A DNA stretch of 64,000 nt from Polyporus tsugae (GCA_024305745.1 JAHRBS010000005.1:372001-436000); one strand, 5' to 3'. Positions 47,425 to 62,062 are shown, counted from the first letter of the stretch. Numbers and translations are program-made. The notes: generated by a model not told the origin, from the sequence alone.

Positions 47425-50400
47425 GAGCTCCCTTCTCCATTGTCCGGCTCGTCGATATCTTTTGCTTTGCTCGACTGTCCATGCTGTGGACTCTGCCTGC
47501 CGCCGCCTACATTACTGATCGCGCGCGTGCTCTATTGCACCTTCCCCATCTTGCATCGCATTGTCTCGGACTTGTCATACCCCCACCCTCTACCTTTTGC
47601 TTCATATCTGCTGGTTTTTGGGATTGGGGTTGCTCTGCTCGGTCGTTCGTCTCTCATCTGTTTCTCCTGTCTATCATCTCATAGCTCATCGCACGCACGC
47701 ATGCACGTCATTCATCATACAAGTACCCTCGCCGCAATATCCGTATATCCAACATGTTGTATAACTAGTACTAAGAACTCCCAAGTCTTATCTCTTCGTC
47801 TTTCACTCTTACGTATCTATCTCGCACTAGGTAGTAAGGTTATTATGCACGCACCCACCCGCGGAATACACAGAAAGATGATAATCACCTCCCATCGCCC
47901 CTCGGAAAATGTTCAAGCCCCTGTCGGTACTGTACAGCGACGTCAGCACGTACCTCCCATTCAAGTGGCTCGATCACGATCGCAACCGATCCCTGCGACG
48001 GGGGCGGCCACCGACGGCCTGGTATGGGTAGCCGCCTCTTCCTCTTCCTCTTCCGCTTTCTGTCGATCGCGACTGGACCTGCTGCTGTCGCGCGCGGTGA
48101 CAACGGCCCCACTCGCGATTGCCGCCACGCGCGCGTCCCACCCTGTCCGGCGGCGGGCCCCTCTTTCCCCTCGTCGGCCTCTTCTTGACCCGGCTACCTT
48201 CAGTTGCTTCGCAGCGCGGCGGTCGCCCATGCGCAGGCTGGACGTTCGCACCACGTAATGGCACCTGGTACGTCTATACGTAACATATATGCCCTCTTCC
48301 GGCCTCGCGATATTGCAGGCGTAAGGAGGCGTCGGGCGATGCGACCGACCGTGGTCTGCAAGTACGTACTTAGCTGCGAGCGATCAGAACCGACGCGGCT
48401 TGCGCATCGGCAAGTTAAGTGTTGTACCGATGACGACATCCCCCAGGAGGTGGCGGACGATGCTCGATCAGGGCAGCGCCCGCCCGACGTGCGGGTTCGG
48501 CGCGGGAAACACTTCGCTTGATCAGTCCGTCGCGGTTCTCTTTAGACTTTTCCAAGCGGGCTGGTCGCGCGGGTGGGGGATCCTGTATCAGCTAAGTATT
48601 GATATTGGCATCCTCTCGCGCCAGCTCGGCGGTCCCTGGATATCATCATCCTCATTTCTGTCTGCACCTCTGTTGCCTGGCGGGAGTGCGAGCCCTCGTT
48701 GCAGTCGGCCTCTGGAGTTCGGTTCATGCGACGGTCGGTCGACTGCTCGCGCGGGCTTGAGCTTGATGCCCGGTGCAGCACAAACCTGGCGGTGTGCGGC
48801 GCCGTGCCTTGCTAAATTACTTGCCTCAGATAACACGCTACCCTTATCAGGCGGACGCTTCGGACTGGACGTAAATGTCCAAACGTTGATCTGTCTAAGT
48901 TAGGTGAGGTCCTCATCATGAATCATGACCGCAACAGACCGCAACACGCCCTGCAGCAACTGACGCCCATTGGATGCAGTATGTATCCTACTTACTAACT
49001 CTGCGCCACCATCCATCGATGTGCGGCTTGGTTCTGGCAGTGTGCTGCTCGGCGGCCCTCGGCGGTGGCTGAGCGCGAGCGCTGAGCGATATCGAACTAG
49101 GTCGGCAACACGGAGCGGTGTGTATGTCACTGTGCACTGGGCATGGACAGGCATGGACTGCCAGTGCTCGTTGTCATGCTCGAAGAGGTATGTCTGTCTC
49201 TAATATGCAGCCACCATGTACACAACATTGATATGTCAAGGAAATTTGAGTCGGAACAGACGTCAGCATGCTATGTAGTGCTGCCACATACTTCAAGTGC
49301 TTGTCGGATATTGGCTTGGATAGTAGCGTCTGACTGGTCTCATGCCCATCTGTCTTGCCTCACACCGCCCGCTGCAGGGGCACAAAAGCGACTTTGATAC
49401 ATACTTACTAGAGACGGATGGGTACGAGACCAGTCGCGACTTGTGGCCGCGGCCGGCTCCCCCATGCATGCCATGTGCACGTGTATGTGCTTGTGGATGT
49501 GCATGTACGCAGTACGTTCGTTCATGTTTCACCTCGGTTTCACCTTAATGTGAGATACCACTGACCATGCGATACCTATCATATATATGTATTGCACTCA
49601 CTTCGTGAGTGACATCGAGCCTGTGCTTGTGCGTATGATGATGTAAGTATGCATCGATCACTGTATGCGCCTCCGGTGGGCTGATCAGGGTGCGTCCATA
49701 GAGCTATGTTTATGTTGCGACCCCGATTTGGTCGCCTTTGGTCGCCTGCCCCGGTCGTGGTCGCAATCGGTGGTCTAATGTTTCAATGTTTCAACTTTCA
49801 AGTTATGTGCACGTCTTAGCCTGTAGGCCATGACCATTGAACCCGAACTTCGAGGCTCAGGCGTCGGATTATGTGGTTGCTCCGGTGTGCTCGGCCAGCC
49901 GTCCACAACGCCTCGTTATCTCTGCTGGCCAGGGCTGGCCGCGATGATGCCAGAAGGTGAATATCGAATCTCGATGGCGAGGCACTGGGCAGCAGTGGCC
50001 GCAGCGCAAAGCCACAGGCCCGGGTAACCGGAGTGGTCCCCAGCTCGCGCCCCCATCGCAACCATCCTCGAGTTGGCTTCCTGTACTGTAATGCTCAAAC
50101 GACTCGAAGGCGCATTCTTGACTGGCCTAAAGTCCCACCGACCCGGCCTCCCGGAAGTCCTGTGGTCAGCTGAAACATCTTCGTCTGGCATCCGAGCATA
50201 CTGAACGCCGAGTATGTACATAGCACGCAAGTAGCACACGCCCCTCCGGCTCGGAGGCTGTGCCTCGATAGCGAGTCTCTATCGCGTGGCGTAACTGACA
50301 GGTCTTAGATTCCCCACACCACGTTTCCCCGGCGGCCATTGTCTGGACGGCGTGATCATCTGATCGTCCCGACGTCGTGACCGAGGGTGTCCTCGTGCCT

Positions 50401-53400
50401 TGAAGCTCGACGTCCCCAAAGTTGGATACATGAGTGCAGTCCTGTACTTATCGAGCAGACGTCGCGTGAGTGTGAAGCTTGAACGTTCAACGTTCAACGG
50501 TGGAACGATCGAACGTGCAACTTCGGGATTAGCACGCTCGTCGGGCTCGATCGCCCTCCCCGGACACGTTTTATTTCTTGTTGCAGTGTGTTGGAGGAGC
50601 CATGATGAGATGGATGTGTCGTTCAATGTCTTCGTAGGAATGGTGGCGCCTACTTTAAGTACTTAATCCTGTACGATCCTGTGGCTGGCGAAGACAATTT
50701 TAGCGATTGTAGATATTGGGTTGGGGGCTAAGAAGGCGATTTACCTCAGTATGTACCGTCTGTTTACTCGTGCGGTGCCCGAAATGTTCGAGGCTTAGCC
50801 TCTGACTTGAGAAAGCAAATGTGAGCCTGAACCAAGTAGTAGCAAAGGAATTCGGGCGGTTCCATGACACTCTTTAGTAGGTTATAAAGTGAATAGCTCT
50901 CCAAATATAGGATCGTAGGCCACTGTCGACTGAAATCGGACCGAAACCTGAGCGTAGGAAGAACAGTGAGGCCCACCGCCGGGATCTTGCGAAGCGGAAA
51001 ACCCTTCGGCGAGATCACATTCCAAATCAGGAAGTTTGAACGCTCAAGATCTGCATCTGAACCCTTGTTATGATCACGAGTCCTCCTCTCAACTCCCCCG
51101 TCATCAATGTCGCTCGACCCAGTCCTCGTTTTTCGACACGGCTTTGAACATGATAGGAGAGTAGGACTGACGTCGGTGTCCATGTATGCGTATACGGTAT
51201 GAATCTATGGTTGGATTCAAGAGCTCTTAACGCCGGCTAATGAGCCACTGACGACATCATCAGACCGTTTCCAGGCAGGGCTGCCGGCAGCTGGCTCACG
51301 CAATACCTTATTTCCTTCCGACAATTAATTGTCGGCGGGCATCGGATTACGGTATGTATCCCCTCGCCAACGCCTGTGCACAGTTACTTTGCATTCCCCA
51401 TCACACATGCTCATCTTTCGGGGGCACAGCGTGGTCTCCTCCTCGACCCAAATGTGTCGTGAAGGGCACTGCGCTGAGGCTCCTCTTAGCCTCGACGGGG
51501 GACATCGCATCCAAACAGCCTGCATCTTCAAGTCGCATAACGTACGTCCACGTAAACACGTTTTCTCCATGTTGCTACGCTGTCACCAAGGTCCCTGCTG
51601 TATGCGCGACCCCGCAGCGTCAGGGACGCTCCGGATGCAACCATTACGTCTACACTACCCTCACAATAGGTTCCTCGAGCCGCGCCCTCCAATGTTCACG
51701 CCGGCATCTTCTGATACGCCGACCCCCCCGCCTGCAAGGAAGCTGGCGTCCCATGCGGCTGCGGCCCCACCGTGACCCTGATTGAAGGCTAACTGGGCCA
51801 CCCATCGTAATACATCGAACATCCATAAACTTCTCTTTTCAACTCGTGAGTGAATGTTCTCCCTTTCAGTTCATTGTCATTCCAGCCATTGACGAAATCC
51901 GTCATCATGTCCAGGTCCCAGATACGCAGAGCTGTCCGTGTGGGCTTGAGGCACCCCAGGGCCCGCCAATCATTCAGGATCTCTCCAATCTCGCGGGGCA
52001 GACACTCCCACGCGCGTCGCTGTATGCGCGTCCCGCACACACCGAATGCCTCGTGGCGCAGTCGTTTTCGCGGGAGACGAGCTTCTGGGCCACACGTGGC
52101 CTTCTATGGAAGCGGATTGACGGGCGGCGGCACGCGTTTCGGTGCGCATTTGCTCAACATTTGCTCGCGGACTTTGCCCCGCCCCGCGCCCGCGCGCGAG
52201 CTAGCCCAGGTGAGTTCGAGAGCCTCTCAGTTCGGACGATCTCGCGCCGTTGACAGTGACAGGGCCCGAGTCGATGTTCATTAATTCATTGCTCGGGGAT
52301 GAACGATGTGCACTGCGTGGACTCGGAGCTGCGCGGTTTTCTTCTGGCAAGGCGGTGAGGCGGTACAAAGGATTGCCGCTTTCTCGTCTCGGTGCGAACA
52401 CACAAAGCAAGTGGACGGCATTCAAACTGAAGAGCCAGAGGCAAAGAACATGACTCGGTGTCGCGTCCCGATGTCTCCCGCTGGACCTCTCCGGACGTCA
52501 CCCTACATACGACTCCCGCCGTGCGTTATCGTTCGCGTATGACTGACCTCTTTGTCCTTCCTTTCGCTGACCTCGAATCCTTATCGCGTGTACTTTAGGT
52601 GCGTTCGTTAGTCCGGATCCCCGAAGATTCAGTGCACAATGTTCCGTGCACTGTCCGTTGCCACCTGGCGTCCTTCTATCGTACCGAAGAGCCTAGATGC
52701 CGCCACCGCTCATCATGGCCAGGGCATGCTCTGAGCCTGGGTTGGAGGTGAGTGACACTCTCGTTCGGTATGTTGCGACCAAGCATTGTTCTGGTCTGTC
52801 TACAATTGGGATACTCGTGCTCCTTGTAGCTCTCGGCCAAGAAGCGTATAGGTCGTTCATCATCGCGCCATCTGATGCCTCCATCCCTTCCACGGACCGT
52901 GAGCGGGAACACCGTCCCGTCACCTGTCATCTCGCGCCACGTCCGCGACAAACGAGCCATACGAGACGCCTGCGCACTCGCGCTCGCGCTCCGCACGGGA
53001 AACTTGACATGGAGTCAGTATGGCTCGCGAGCGCGTCAGGATGAACGATACAACGGATATTTTGGGGCGGGTGCGCCACAAAGCTGTCCGTCAATGAACC
53101 CTTGCGCTGATCCATTCTCGCCGCACAAATGGCCGTGGACCGGTCAATTACCGACACTCAAGCCCACCCCCAAGGTTGGCGCGGTTCCTTGAGGGGGCTT
53201 CTCGGGCGTCCTCCCTGGCCTCGCAGTCAATATTCGACGCTCATCACAGCTTCTTCGGCGCCCCGATTGGGGATCACCGTTTTCGCCGGCACCGCTGGGA
53301 AGGCAGGCTATTGCTCCCGTCCGACTCCCGTTGACATTGTTAGGCCCGGGCGGCCGGCCTCGATATAGCCCTTCGGCGACGCCGAGTCCCCGTATGTCGC

Positions 53401-56400
53401 GGTGGATGTGCCGGCCCCCGCCAATCCCCCTGGACTTGGCCGTGGATCGTGATCCGGTCCTCATCTCCGGCTGTCGAGGGCTCTTTCACGATCCCCCTTC
53501 CGGCGCGGACTTCGCGGCCTGAATCCCAGGTTTCGTGAAGGCCGCGCGACGACCAATGGTATGTTCGCGAACATACGCAGAGACTTCCTGCGAAGCGCGT
53601 GGGGACGCGCGGGAGTCCGGGTGGAGCCGGGAGCCGTTCTGCGGAGCTCGCGAAGGCTTCTCAGAGCCACCGTGCCCCGCCGCGAGTGGTGTGCCCATCA
53701 GGTGGGGTTGCGGGGCCTGTTCGCGAATGTTAGCACTTAGTAAGTACTGACGCCTGAGGCTTGTCAATGCGGCCTGAGGCGCTGTAGCGAAAAAGCTTGG
53801 CTACTGCTCGCTACCAGCGCGCCGGCACGATGTGCTCAGGCAGCTCGATACCTCCGCGCATCATGGGGGCACTTGTTGAGCGATGCTGGCCAAACTGAGT
53901 AAGGGCGTTGACTTACCCGACGGGACGTGCACAGGCCTCGAGGCACCAGGACGCCCTCGAGACATGTTCCCTGTACAGGTAGCGCCTTTGTTCAGGCTGG
54001 TTTCCTGACTGGGATTTCCGCTGGGTGACTCCTGTTCGCGATGCGCTGAGCTAATGACATGTAACGGTTCAATCAAGCGATTGCGCTCTCCGCGGCACCG
54101 CTTCTCGTGAGCATCTTCAAGTTCACTGCGAGCTTGAACCTGCTTGAACTGGTATTGTCTACGGACTTGCGGCAGGTTATTCCCGAGGTACGCACATCTA
54201 TTGTGCCGGATGGCCGTCAGTGCTAGGCGAGAATGGAAGGCCCGGGGGCCAAAACCATCACAGAGTCGCATTGAGTTCTGATACTTACTGTGCGGGTTGG
54301 CAGACGGGTGACCAGTCAGACGTCCTGCCTCGCTTCCGGGACGTGGCCTCGAGCCGATATCTATGCACATTTTTGTCAGCGTCCGTCAGACCATCGTCCC
54401 CTCGCGGCCACGGCGGTCAATGTCGTTCGCGGATCGAAGGTTAGAACTTAGAAGCATCTGCTGCCGTCCTTGCTGAGGTAACAGCGCTCGCGTGGCTCCC
54501 ACGCGGACCGCTCAGTGTTTGTATTTACTTACTTACAGGTTTCCACACGACCACAGGAGTGCCTATGGGTCGGGCTTGCGTGTTCGCTTATGTTTCAAGC
54601 TACAACACTACTGGCGAATACAGCAACGCGAGGACGCGTGCACCGCCCGCATCCCTCTCGAACATCGTGGCGCCTCAGGCAAGTTGTCGTGCCCTTGCAG
54701 CATTGTGTAGGCTGTCACAGCAGTAAGTGAATAGACATGAACGGGCAATCTTCTGATGGTGCGGCGCAGCACAATGATGACGTTGGACAGTGCGCACGAC
54801 TTCAATGCGACGGCCGAAGTTTAGCCAAGGAGGACGTCGCAATTACCGTCTTATGCAGACGCGCCGGAGGTTCAGGTCCGAACTATGGGACATTTCCACA
54901 CGTAAACGTAAGTGCAGCTCCCCTTCTCACAGTTCACCGTGCTCACGAGTGTGAATGGCGGGGACGTGCAACGCCGTCCCGTCCCAGTGCAGCCAGGCTG
55001 ACGATATCATAGAAGACGAAGACGCGGCCTTCTTAAACGTGAATGCCGCACCACGCCAGGCGACTATGGCACCAAGCACAAGGTAACTATCTCCTTGTTG
55101 GACGCGACTACCGCCCGCCTTGACGCCGCAAACCCGCAGTACGAACTCTGTCAGGCAAAAGGTTCAGCGCCTCGTTACGCTGCTTACGCAGATGCACGAC
55201 GACCTTGATGTTCAATGTTGAAGTCTCTTTACCTAACCTTTCGCACCGACGTTACGACACCGAGCATATGGTGAGAGCAAAACGGGATGATGTCGTCCTG
55301 GATATGACCGCATTTAATCTTCTTATCACAGCCCTCGGCTCCTATAGCCTCGAGGCAATGTTGTTTGGCACGGAAGCAGCGGCGCTCCCGGGATCGTACT
55401 CGGTATACTGTAAGTCCTTGGAAACCTTAGAGCAAACAGGAGTCCACCACGGGCCTCCACGTCAATCGCTGAAACATCTTCGTCAGATGACCGTGAATGC
55501 TGTCCTAGGATTTCATCCACAACCACCCAGGCTCGTCCCTCGCGAATCAAAGACTCGCGAGACTGACTCGGACTTCTTCCCATCACCGGGGCGACCCGGA
55601 GTGTCTCGATAGCGGGGTGCTACGGCAGCCGAGTCGCAGGTTCGACTTACGTCCAAGATTCCTCCGGCCATTTGGACACGGCCCCCGTCGTGGGTCGGTT
55701 CGGCTCATCGCTCGCTGAATGCCTTCCTCGCATCCGTACAGCCCGCTATACCACCTCCCACGCGCTTCAATACATCGATCGCAACGTGGTTCACGGACCC
55801 CGCGAGATAGGCTTTAGCTATCCGGCCTCTTACCACGAGGCCGGCCGCCGTCGACGGACAGGTACGCTGTCGGCAATGTCTACCCAGGACACGTCCCGTG
55901 ACACATTCAATGTACGTTCTCCGCAGACGAGCAGTGCTGTGGGTGCATGCCAATAACGACTTCGAATTGAGTTTCAGCGAGCCGCAAGGATGACACGTTT
56001 CGCTGGTGCAGGTGATAGTGGTGGCCGGTCTCTGGCTGGTCCCCCGTCATGAAGTACCCTGGGGGTTTCTTGCCATCGGAATCGAGTAATCATGGCGTGT
56101 TGAGTCACGACAGACCGTGCGTGCCCGAGCCTGAGGCTGCGAGCCGCAGGCGACAGTTGGCAGTGCTCAGTGCCGCCAGTGCGCTGTGCGAATACGGAGG
56201 GTCAAGCCTCGATGAAGGCGCGTGGACAATGTAGAACTGCTGTGAGTGAACACATTCTCCTCCAGTGATGATAGTGTTGAATGTAGGTCGTGTGTCATAG
56301 GAATGTAGCAGAGGATGGTCATTCGGGCGTTGCCCTCTCGTGCTCGCAGTCGGGGGAGACCACAGAAGGTCTCAGGCTATCGACTAGTACTTTATCGGAC

Positions 56401-57460
56401 CAAGCCAGCCAAGTGGGATGTCGCTATTCCGACGTCGCGGGAACAGCGTGTGATGAGTCCGTTCACGATCGGATGAAGAAACCACAGCCGTTGTTTGACT
56501 CAGTGGTGAGCAACAGATGCTTCCCGCTTTCAAAGTATAGACGGTTCCTCAGCCATCCCCACTGCCCAGGGCATATCGAATTACCGTGGCTCTCGATACC
56601 CGGTCCACCGGCCGCTTTCTCTGTTCCTGCGGATTTGGTGAGGTCTAGTGCAACGCTCGTATCGCCCGGCGTATGGGTTGAAGGCTTGGTCGATGCTGAC
56701 ATCTAGTTGTTGCTATGTTTTCCGGCGACGCAGTTCATCCGGGTCGAAAACCTGTTCTGAACGAGGGGCATGTATGTGTAAGGGTGACCACTCGCCTACT
56801 GTGTACTGGTAATGGGATATTCGAATTTGAGGCTCGACTCGGATGCGTTCGCCGAGGATGCCACTTGAGCACTTGACAGTAGATGACGCATCATCGCAAT
56901 AGGAGGATATCGTCGCAACTTGACGATACGGTAAACATGCACGTTGTGTGGTGACGTTGAAGTGGTAGCGTCCAAGTTTAAGTAGTGGATGAATTAGCTA
57001 TGGTCCAGTACTTTGAGTTGGTGAATTACTTATAACTCAGTTCAAAGGCTGACTAAGCGATGCACCGCCACTTGTGAAAAGCTATTGTTGGGGCAAGGTT
57101 TAAAGTTCGCACCATACTATCATGACAATACTCCTTGAAAACGGCCATGTCTTATCCCCTCTCTCTTACATTCCGCAGCCTAAGCCGTTGCCGCAAGAGG
57201 CAAGAGTCTGAGGCTGGCCAAGGTCAGATCAAAGTGTTACTTACTTGCAGGCCCGCAATGTATACTAGTACGTCGGGGTTGTTGACGACGATGATTCAGA
57301 TATCATATTTGAAGACGCAAGAATCCGACACTTTGTATCACCGTTGGCACGGACCATGTAAGCAGCCGCTTTTACTCTACCGGACAAGCGACTTGAGCAT
57401 TGACCGTTATAGGCGCTTGCCGAGGGATTTCAGGCAGCTGCTTTGTATCCCGCGTCGGAT
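47425..57460. other. 10 kb stretch without a convincing gene
   Basis: The first 400 bases hold the pyrimidine-rich 3' end of the cyclin gene. The rest has only short frames in all directions and no recognisable domain or exon chain. Small sequence curiosities: alternating TGCATG-type and GT/TG-rich stretches near 49450-49630, GGTCGC repeats at about 49740-49770, and nested GAACGTTCAAC repeats at about 50478-50520. A plus frame at 55205-55612 (RAKRDDVVLDMTAFNLLITA) was considered but not supported. Confidence 0.35.
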
Positions 57461-57461
57461 A

Positions 57462-57475
57462 TCTATGAATAAAGT
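57462..57475 (+). promoter_or_regulatory. TATA-like region of cyclin at 57542
   Basis: TATCTATGAATAAAG on the plus strand lies about 70 bases before the ATG. It is AT-rich in a G/C-rich setting and correctly placed; the exact TATA is uncertain. Confidence 0.3.
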
Positions 57476-57541
57476 TTTGTCGCCAATATATTTGACCACC
57501 AAACGAGACCATATCCACCACTCTCCTCTCCACCACCACCC

Positions 57542-58683
57542 ATGGCTGCCTACCTGCCGCCCCACGAGCCGCCCCGTCATCCACGGCGTTCAACCTTAGG
57601 TCTACCGCCTGCAGAACACCCGCTGGGCGAGTCAATGGTAAGCCACCCGAAACACTACTGTCCTGTCGACGACTGAGGGCTGATGCTACAAATTACGTAC
57701 AGGCAACTTTACATGGAAGTCATCCGTCGTACTATGGGAGAGAGGAGCTTGCGAGATTATGTGCGAATTGGCTCGTGGGGGTGTTCGGATGCCCGGACGT
57801 CCCAAAACCACCGGAGACGGACCCCACCTTCCGTCCAAAACCACTCAAAGACTTCATCGCGTACCTGCTCCACCGCATCCACGCCGACTCCGCGGTCACG
57901 TTCTGCGCGCTGTACACCCTCAACCGCTTGAAGGAGTTACAACCCAACCTCGGGAGTTCGTCCGGCCATGCACTGTTCTTCGCCGCCATCGTAGTCGCCG
58001 CGAAGGTGTTGCCCGACAATGCATACAGCAACAAGGCCCTCTCCAAAACCACCCAGGGGATGTTCCCTCTCCGTAACACGAACCAATTGGAGCGTGATTT
58101 TCTCAAGAGCCTCAACTGGGAGGTTAGACCGCCAGATGTGGAGACCACGAGGGAGTTCGAGGAGCAGGTGCGAGCGCGTTACAGCGATGGCCCCAGACCG
58201 TGGTCCGGATCCTCTCGTCGTAACCCAACTTCAACCACACCTGTGGCCACCAACGGTCCCCGAAACGACGCCTACGCCTACCCCGTCCAAGGGCGCCGCG
58301 CTACGGACCCTTCCACCCATCCATCCTCTCAACCACAACACACATATCCGCCTCGTCCTCCACTGAGGGCCAACACCGCGATGCCAGCGACGTCCAGTAC
58401 GAGCTATAGCTCGAGGCAGGCCCGCCGTTACCCCAACACCCCTGGTACCCTACCTGCGCTATCAAACACCCTGTACGATTCTGATTCTCCGCCTGCAACA
58501 CCCTCCCCAATCACCCCGGGGGAGTACCAGCCTGATCCCCGAGCGAGAGTCCCGAAGTCCTGCCTTGGATTACACATCCCACGGGGCGACCACAGCTACG
58601 TGACCATTCCCGCCGACGCGTCCTTCGGTTCGGTGGCGCCGCGTAGCCAGAGGAGGGCGCGCGTCCAGGACATCTACGCGTAG
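57542..58683 (+). CDS. Pcl/Pho80-like cyclin
   Basis: Third cyclin of the same family. Exon 1 is 57542-57637 (MAAYLPPHEPPRHPRRS), the intron 57638-57702, and exon 2 is 57703-58683; together 358 residues. The intron sits at the equivalent place in all three cyclins, just before the box start (here SYYGREELARLCANWLVGVF). The box continues with DFIAYLLHRIHADSAVTFCA, LYTLNRLKELQPNLGS, FFAAIVVAAKVLPDNAYSNK (contact lysine kept in AAKV) and NTNQLERDFLKSLNW. The C-terminal half is Ser/Thr/Pro-rich with several SP/TP sites and ends in ARVQDIYA, without the aromatic last residue of the other two. Sequence divergence from the 46.3 kb copy is large, so the duplication is old. Cell-cycle or nutrient-signalling role inferred from family. 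Confidence 0.87.
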
Positions 58684-61600
58684 CACGACGTCGACCCTTC
58701 TTCCCTCTTCAGTGTCTCGTCCCTGCATCTAGCTATTAACTGTCGCATGCATTGCATACCGCCGCTCCGACGCCGTTCGCTCCTTCACGTTCCCGTCTTA
58801 CCACACGCACACGCACACGCACACACTCCTTGATTCCTTGTCCATTTCACCTGCTACATTATCGGCCTTGATGGCTGCCGGCCCTCTCCGGGTCACACTG
58901 TGTCATTATGTACATTCTGTACTACATCCACGCACGCACGTACACACACGCACACACGCTCGTTAGTCAACATACTCCGCTATCACCGTTATCCTGTAGC
59001 ATATACAACATTATATTTTGTCGTGTCTATCGAGGGAGCACTTCTATTTACACTCCCAGGAAAGATCGCGGCCATGGGTCGGATACTGGATGTGACAAGT
59101 AGGGAAAGGGAAAATTGAACTTCTTCCTCGAGGCTCGAGCAACCCACGGCTCCACATTAGGCCCTCGGAGAGCTGCTCGAGTCCAACTTCACAACCAACG
59201 TTCATCAGCCAGAAAGAATGCATGGTGCGCGACTAGTTCATTGTCACGCATTCTGCATGCTCTCAATAAGTTGGTTGGACGGTCTATGAATACTCTCCAC
59301 GTTGTCGCCCTGTGGCTTCTCTCCACTGCGGCGCGAACTTGCTTTTCTCAGCCGGGGCGAAGAGAATGTGCCGCCAGTCCTGCACTTGCAGTCCCTGGGA
59401 CCAACACAGATTGACCAGCCCCCGTCTCACGAAGCCAAGATCTAGAATTCTGGACGGCTGAACGTACTTAATCTGACAAACATCGCCCGTCCGTATTTGG
59501 GCCCGCCCGGCGGAGACCATCCACACACTGGCGAAGCGCCGTTCTCGAGAACCACTTCTCAAGTACGTACCCCGCTGTAGCTCGAGGCACATTGGGCTGG
59601 AAGGCCTCTACTCGAATTCACGAGCGCAGGGCTGCGGTAATGACCCCAGATTCCGATCGCCATACTTACACGGGCGAGGATCCATGGCACCCGCACAATC
59701 TGCATTGAGCGAGATCATTGAGCGGCATGGACTGCAGTCCGACCCCCCACAACCCTATTGCGCACATCACCGGTGCCCGTGGAAGATAAGAGAGACACTC
59801 ACGCGGTTCTGAAGCCCCCGCAATGAAACGGAGCACGTTCAGTTATTCCGTGGGCAGCCAGCCCGAGTCAACTTCTCGGGCGATATCGATCAGCGAAGAT
59901 ACCAACTTAAGCGGTTTCGACCTCATCATGTCTCTTCTTCGGAGGTGCAAAGTTGGGTCCGCTGCAAAGAGAAGAGCCACGGCGAAGGAATGTTCGGTAC
60001 CGACTAGATTTAGAGAGCACTTACCCGTGCCCCAAATCCCCGGATGGGCCAATCGTCTGGCAAATGCACCCATGAGCCTTTGACAAGGTCACTTGGGGGC
60101 TTTGACTGATCAGGATGATCCCAATACGATCCAAGGTCCTCCATGGAGCACTCGGTTGGAGATTTATGAGCAGCGTTCAGAAGGCGTCGAGATCAGTACA
60201 TTCACTTGCGGGGAACGTAGTCGATGGTGGTCGACTTGTCCGAGCTGCTGCCAGACTCCAGCTGAGGTCCACTCTGTGTGGACCGGTCCGACCGGCGCAC
60301 TGTAGCCGACTTTGCCTATGGGCGCTAGTACCCGGCTTGCTCTTGTTCAACGTTCCTCACCAGTGCCAACACTGGGTACCTACAGGACAACCTGCTTTCA
60401 ACCCTCTGATATCGGACCATTCACTGACTACATCATCATTCGATTCTCGCAAATCCTCGTCCTGCGCCCCCCGTAGCGTTTGGGGTCCTCCATCTCGAGA
60501 CCCGACTTCGTTGGGCCGAATGGTACTTAACTTACGCGCTTGGTTGCTGGAAGAAGACAGCTGCGTTACCACTTAAATAGGCTGAAGCATGCTCTCAAAG
60601 CGTTGGGAAGCTAGTATATGCATGCTTCCCGGCCATATCATCTACCGTGAGTTCTCTCACCGCTCCTTGCCCATTGTAGATGGCAGTCTCGTCTCTAAAT
60701 GTTGGATCTTTGTTCTAAGGAACGGCCCCACCTGGGATGGAATGAGTATGCTGTTGAACTCGGAGCACGTTGAAGGAGTCCGACGGGGGTTGGGTCTTCG
60801 GTTGGAGCGGGAGCTCGTATCGACAGGTACGTCCGAAAGTTATTTCCCAGTACTCGCCCACTCATCGATGCTCCGCGGTGCATCTCCACATTTACGGGCA
60901 CAGAACATGGAGTGCTGTAGTGAGATAACAGCGACATCCTTTAGGCCAACGGATTGGGAACGCACGCCATGTCGCCTGTGGAGTCAAACGCAAAGCAGTT
61001 CGTCCGCTTCACGATGTCCATTGCATTCTGTCCTCTAACCCGTTCGTCCAGTACATTTTCTGGTGATCAAAGTGATGCCGTCTGTTCATCGCTTTCCGTC
61101 GCACAGCACAATGGCAGCCGTCGAGCATGTCCCATAGCCGCACGACGCAACCGCGAAGGTCCGAGTCTCATGCACCCCGCGCAGCATTACGGGTCAGGCT
61201 CACGCGGCTGCGTGTGTCCAGGCCGACGCGAAGATCAAGGATCTCTGGTACCACCCTGTGCGTCCTCCCTCTCTCATCGACCTCTCATTGCCGTTTACTT
61301 TTGCATTATAGTCTTGGGGTAGTCCGAAAAGGCGGAAATCGGGCTTCGCGCCCGTCCGCATGCGATGTGGTCGTGGGCGGCATGCTCGCGACGATCGCGG
61401 GTGCGGACATTACCTCCTCTGCGCTGAGTACGTGAGTACGTCGAGCGGTGGAGTTGACAAGGTCTAACCTGCGGACAGACGCACGGCGAGCTCGGAAGCG
61501 AGTACGACGACGTTAGCGCATGCCGGAGCTGCCTGCGCCGAACGGGTGACTGAGACGGTGTGGCGAACTCTCCCTCAGAGCGTATACATGCGATCCATGC

Positions 61601-62062
61601 GGGACCCCCCGAGCGTTTCTCTTCAAGTGGCGCGCGACTGTCCAGGAGGTGTCGATTGCAGAGGAATACACGTCAAAACTGAAGTCGTTCAGGACCAAGG
61701 AACGCTCAGTCTCCGATCCCTTCACATGTGGCGCGCCCCTCGGAGCAGGATGGACGGCCACGGAAGCGAGGAAAGGAACCCCTATAATTCGAAGTGCAGG
61801 TCGAAACGGGCTGCCTGCCTGTCAACGCTCAGCGCTCAATATCGAAGACGAAGGCTTGACGTGTGCTGACTTGTACGTCCGCGCCACAGCGATTCGACAC
61901 GGTTATTGGTAGATCCATCATTGAAACGCTGGTGGTAGAATCGCTGTCATTCGCATGCACGAGGTACATAAGACGATCCTCGACGTCGACCAGCGACCAC
62001 GTTCATCCAATCGCCCACCCACACATTCACTCCCTTTCATCGTCTCTGTTTGCTGTGTCGAC
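58684..62062. other. Intergenic, CA-rich microsatellites, no gene seen
   Basis: Near 58804-58830 and 58930-58962 there are CACACG/CACGCA microsatellite tracts in the 3' flank of the cyclin. Beyond that only short frames appear. A plus frame near 61640-61770 (VSIAEEYTSKLKSFRTKERS) has reasonable composition but no continuation. A CCAAT-like CATCCAATCG at about 62006 may belong to the promoter of the M35-like gene. Confidence 0.35.

Noticed and set aside
47440..48258. Plus-strand frame of 272 residues after the cyclin
   Set aside because: It begins in the pyrimidine-rich 3' UTR and has Cys/Ser/Leu composition typical of chance reading.
58800..58965. CRISPR-like or telomeric repeat array
   Set aside because: These are simple CA/CG microsatellites without spacers, and the telomere unit TTAGGG is absent.
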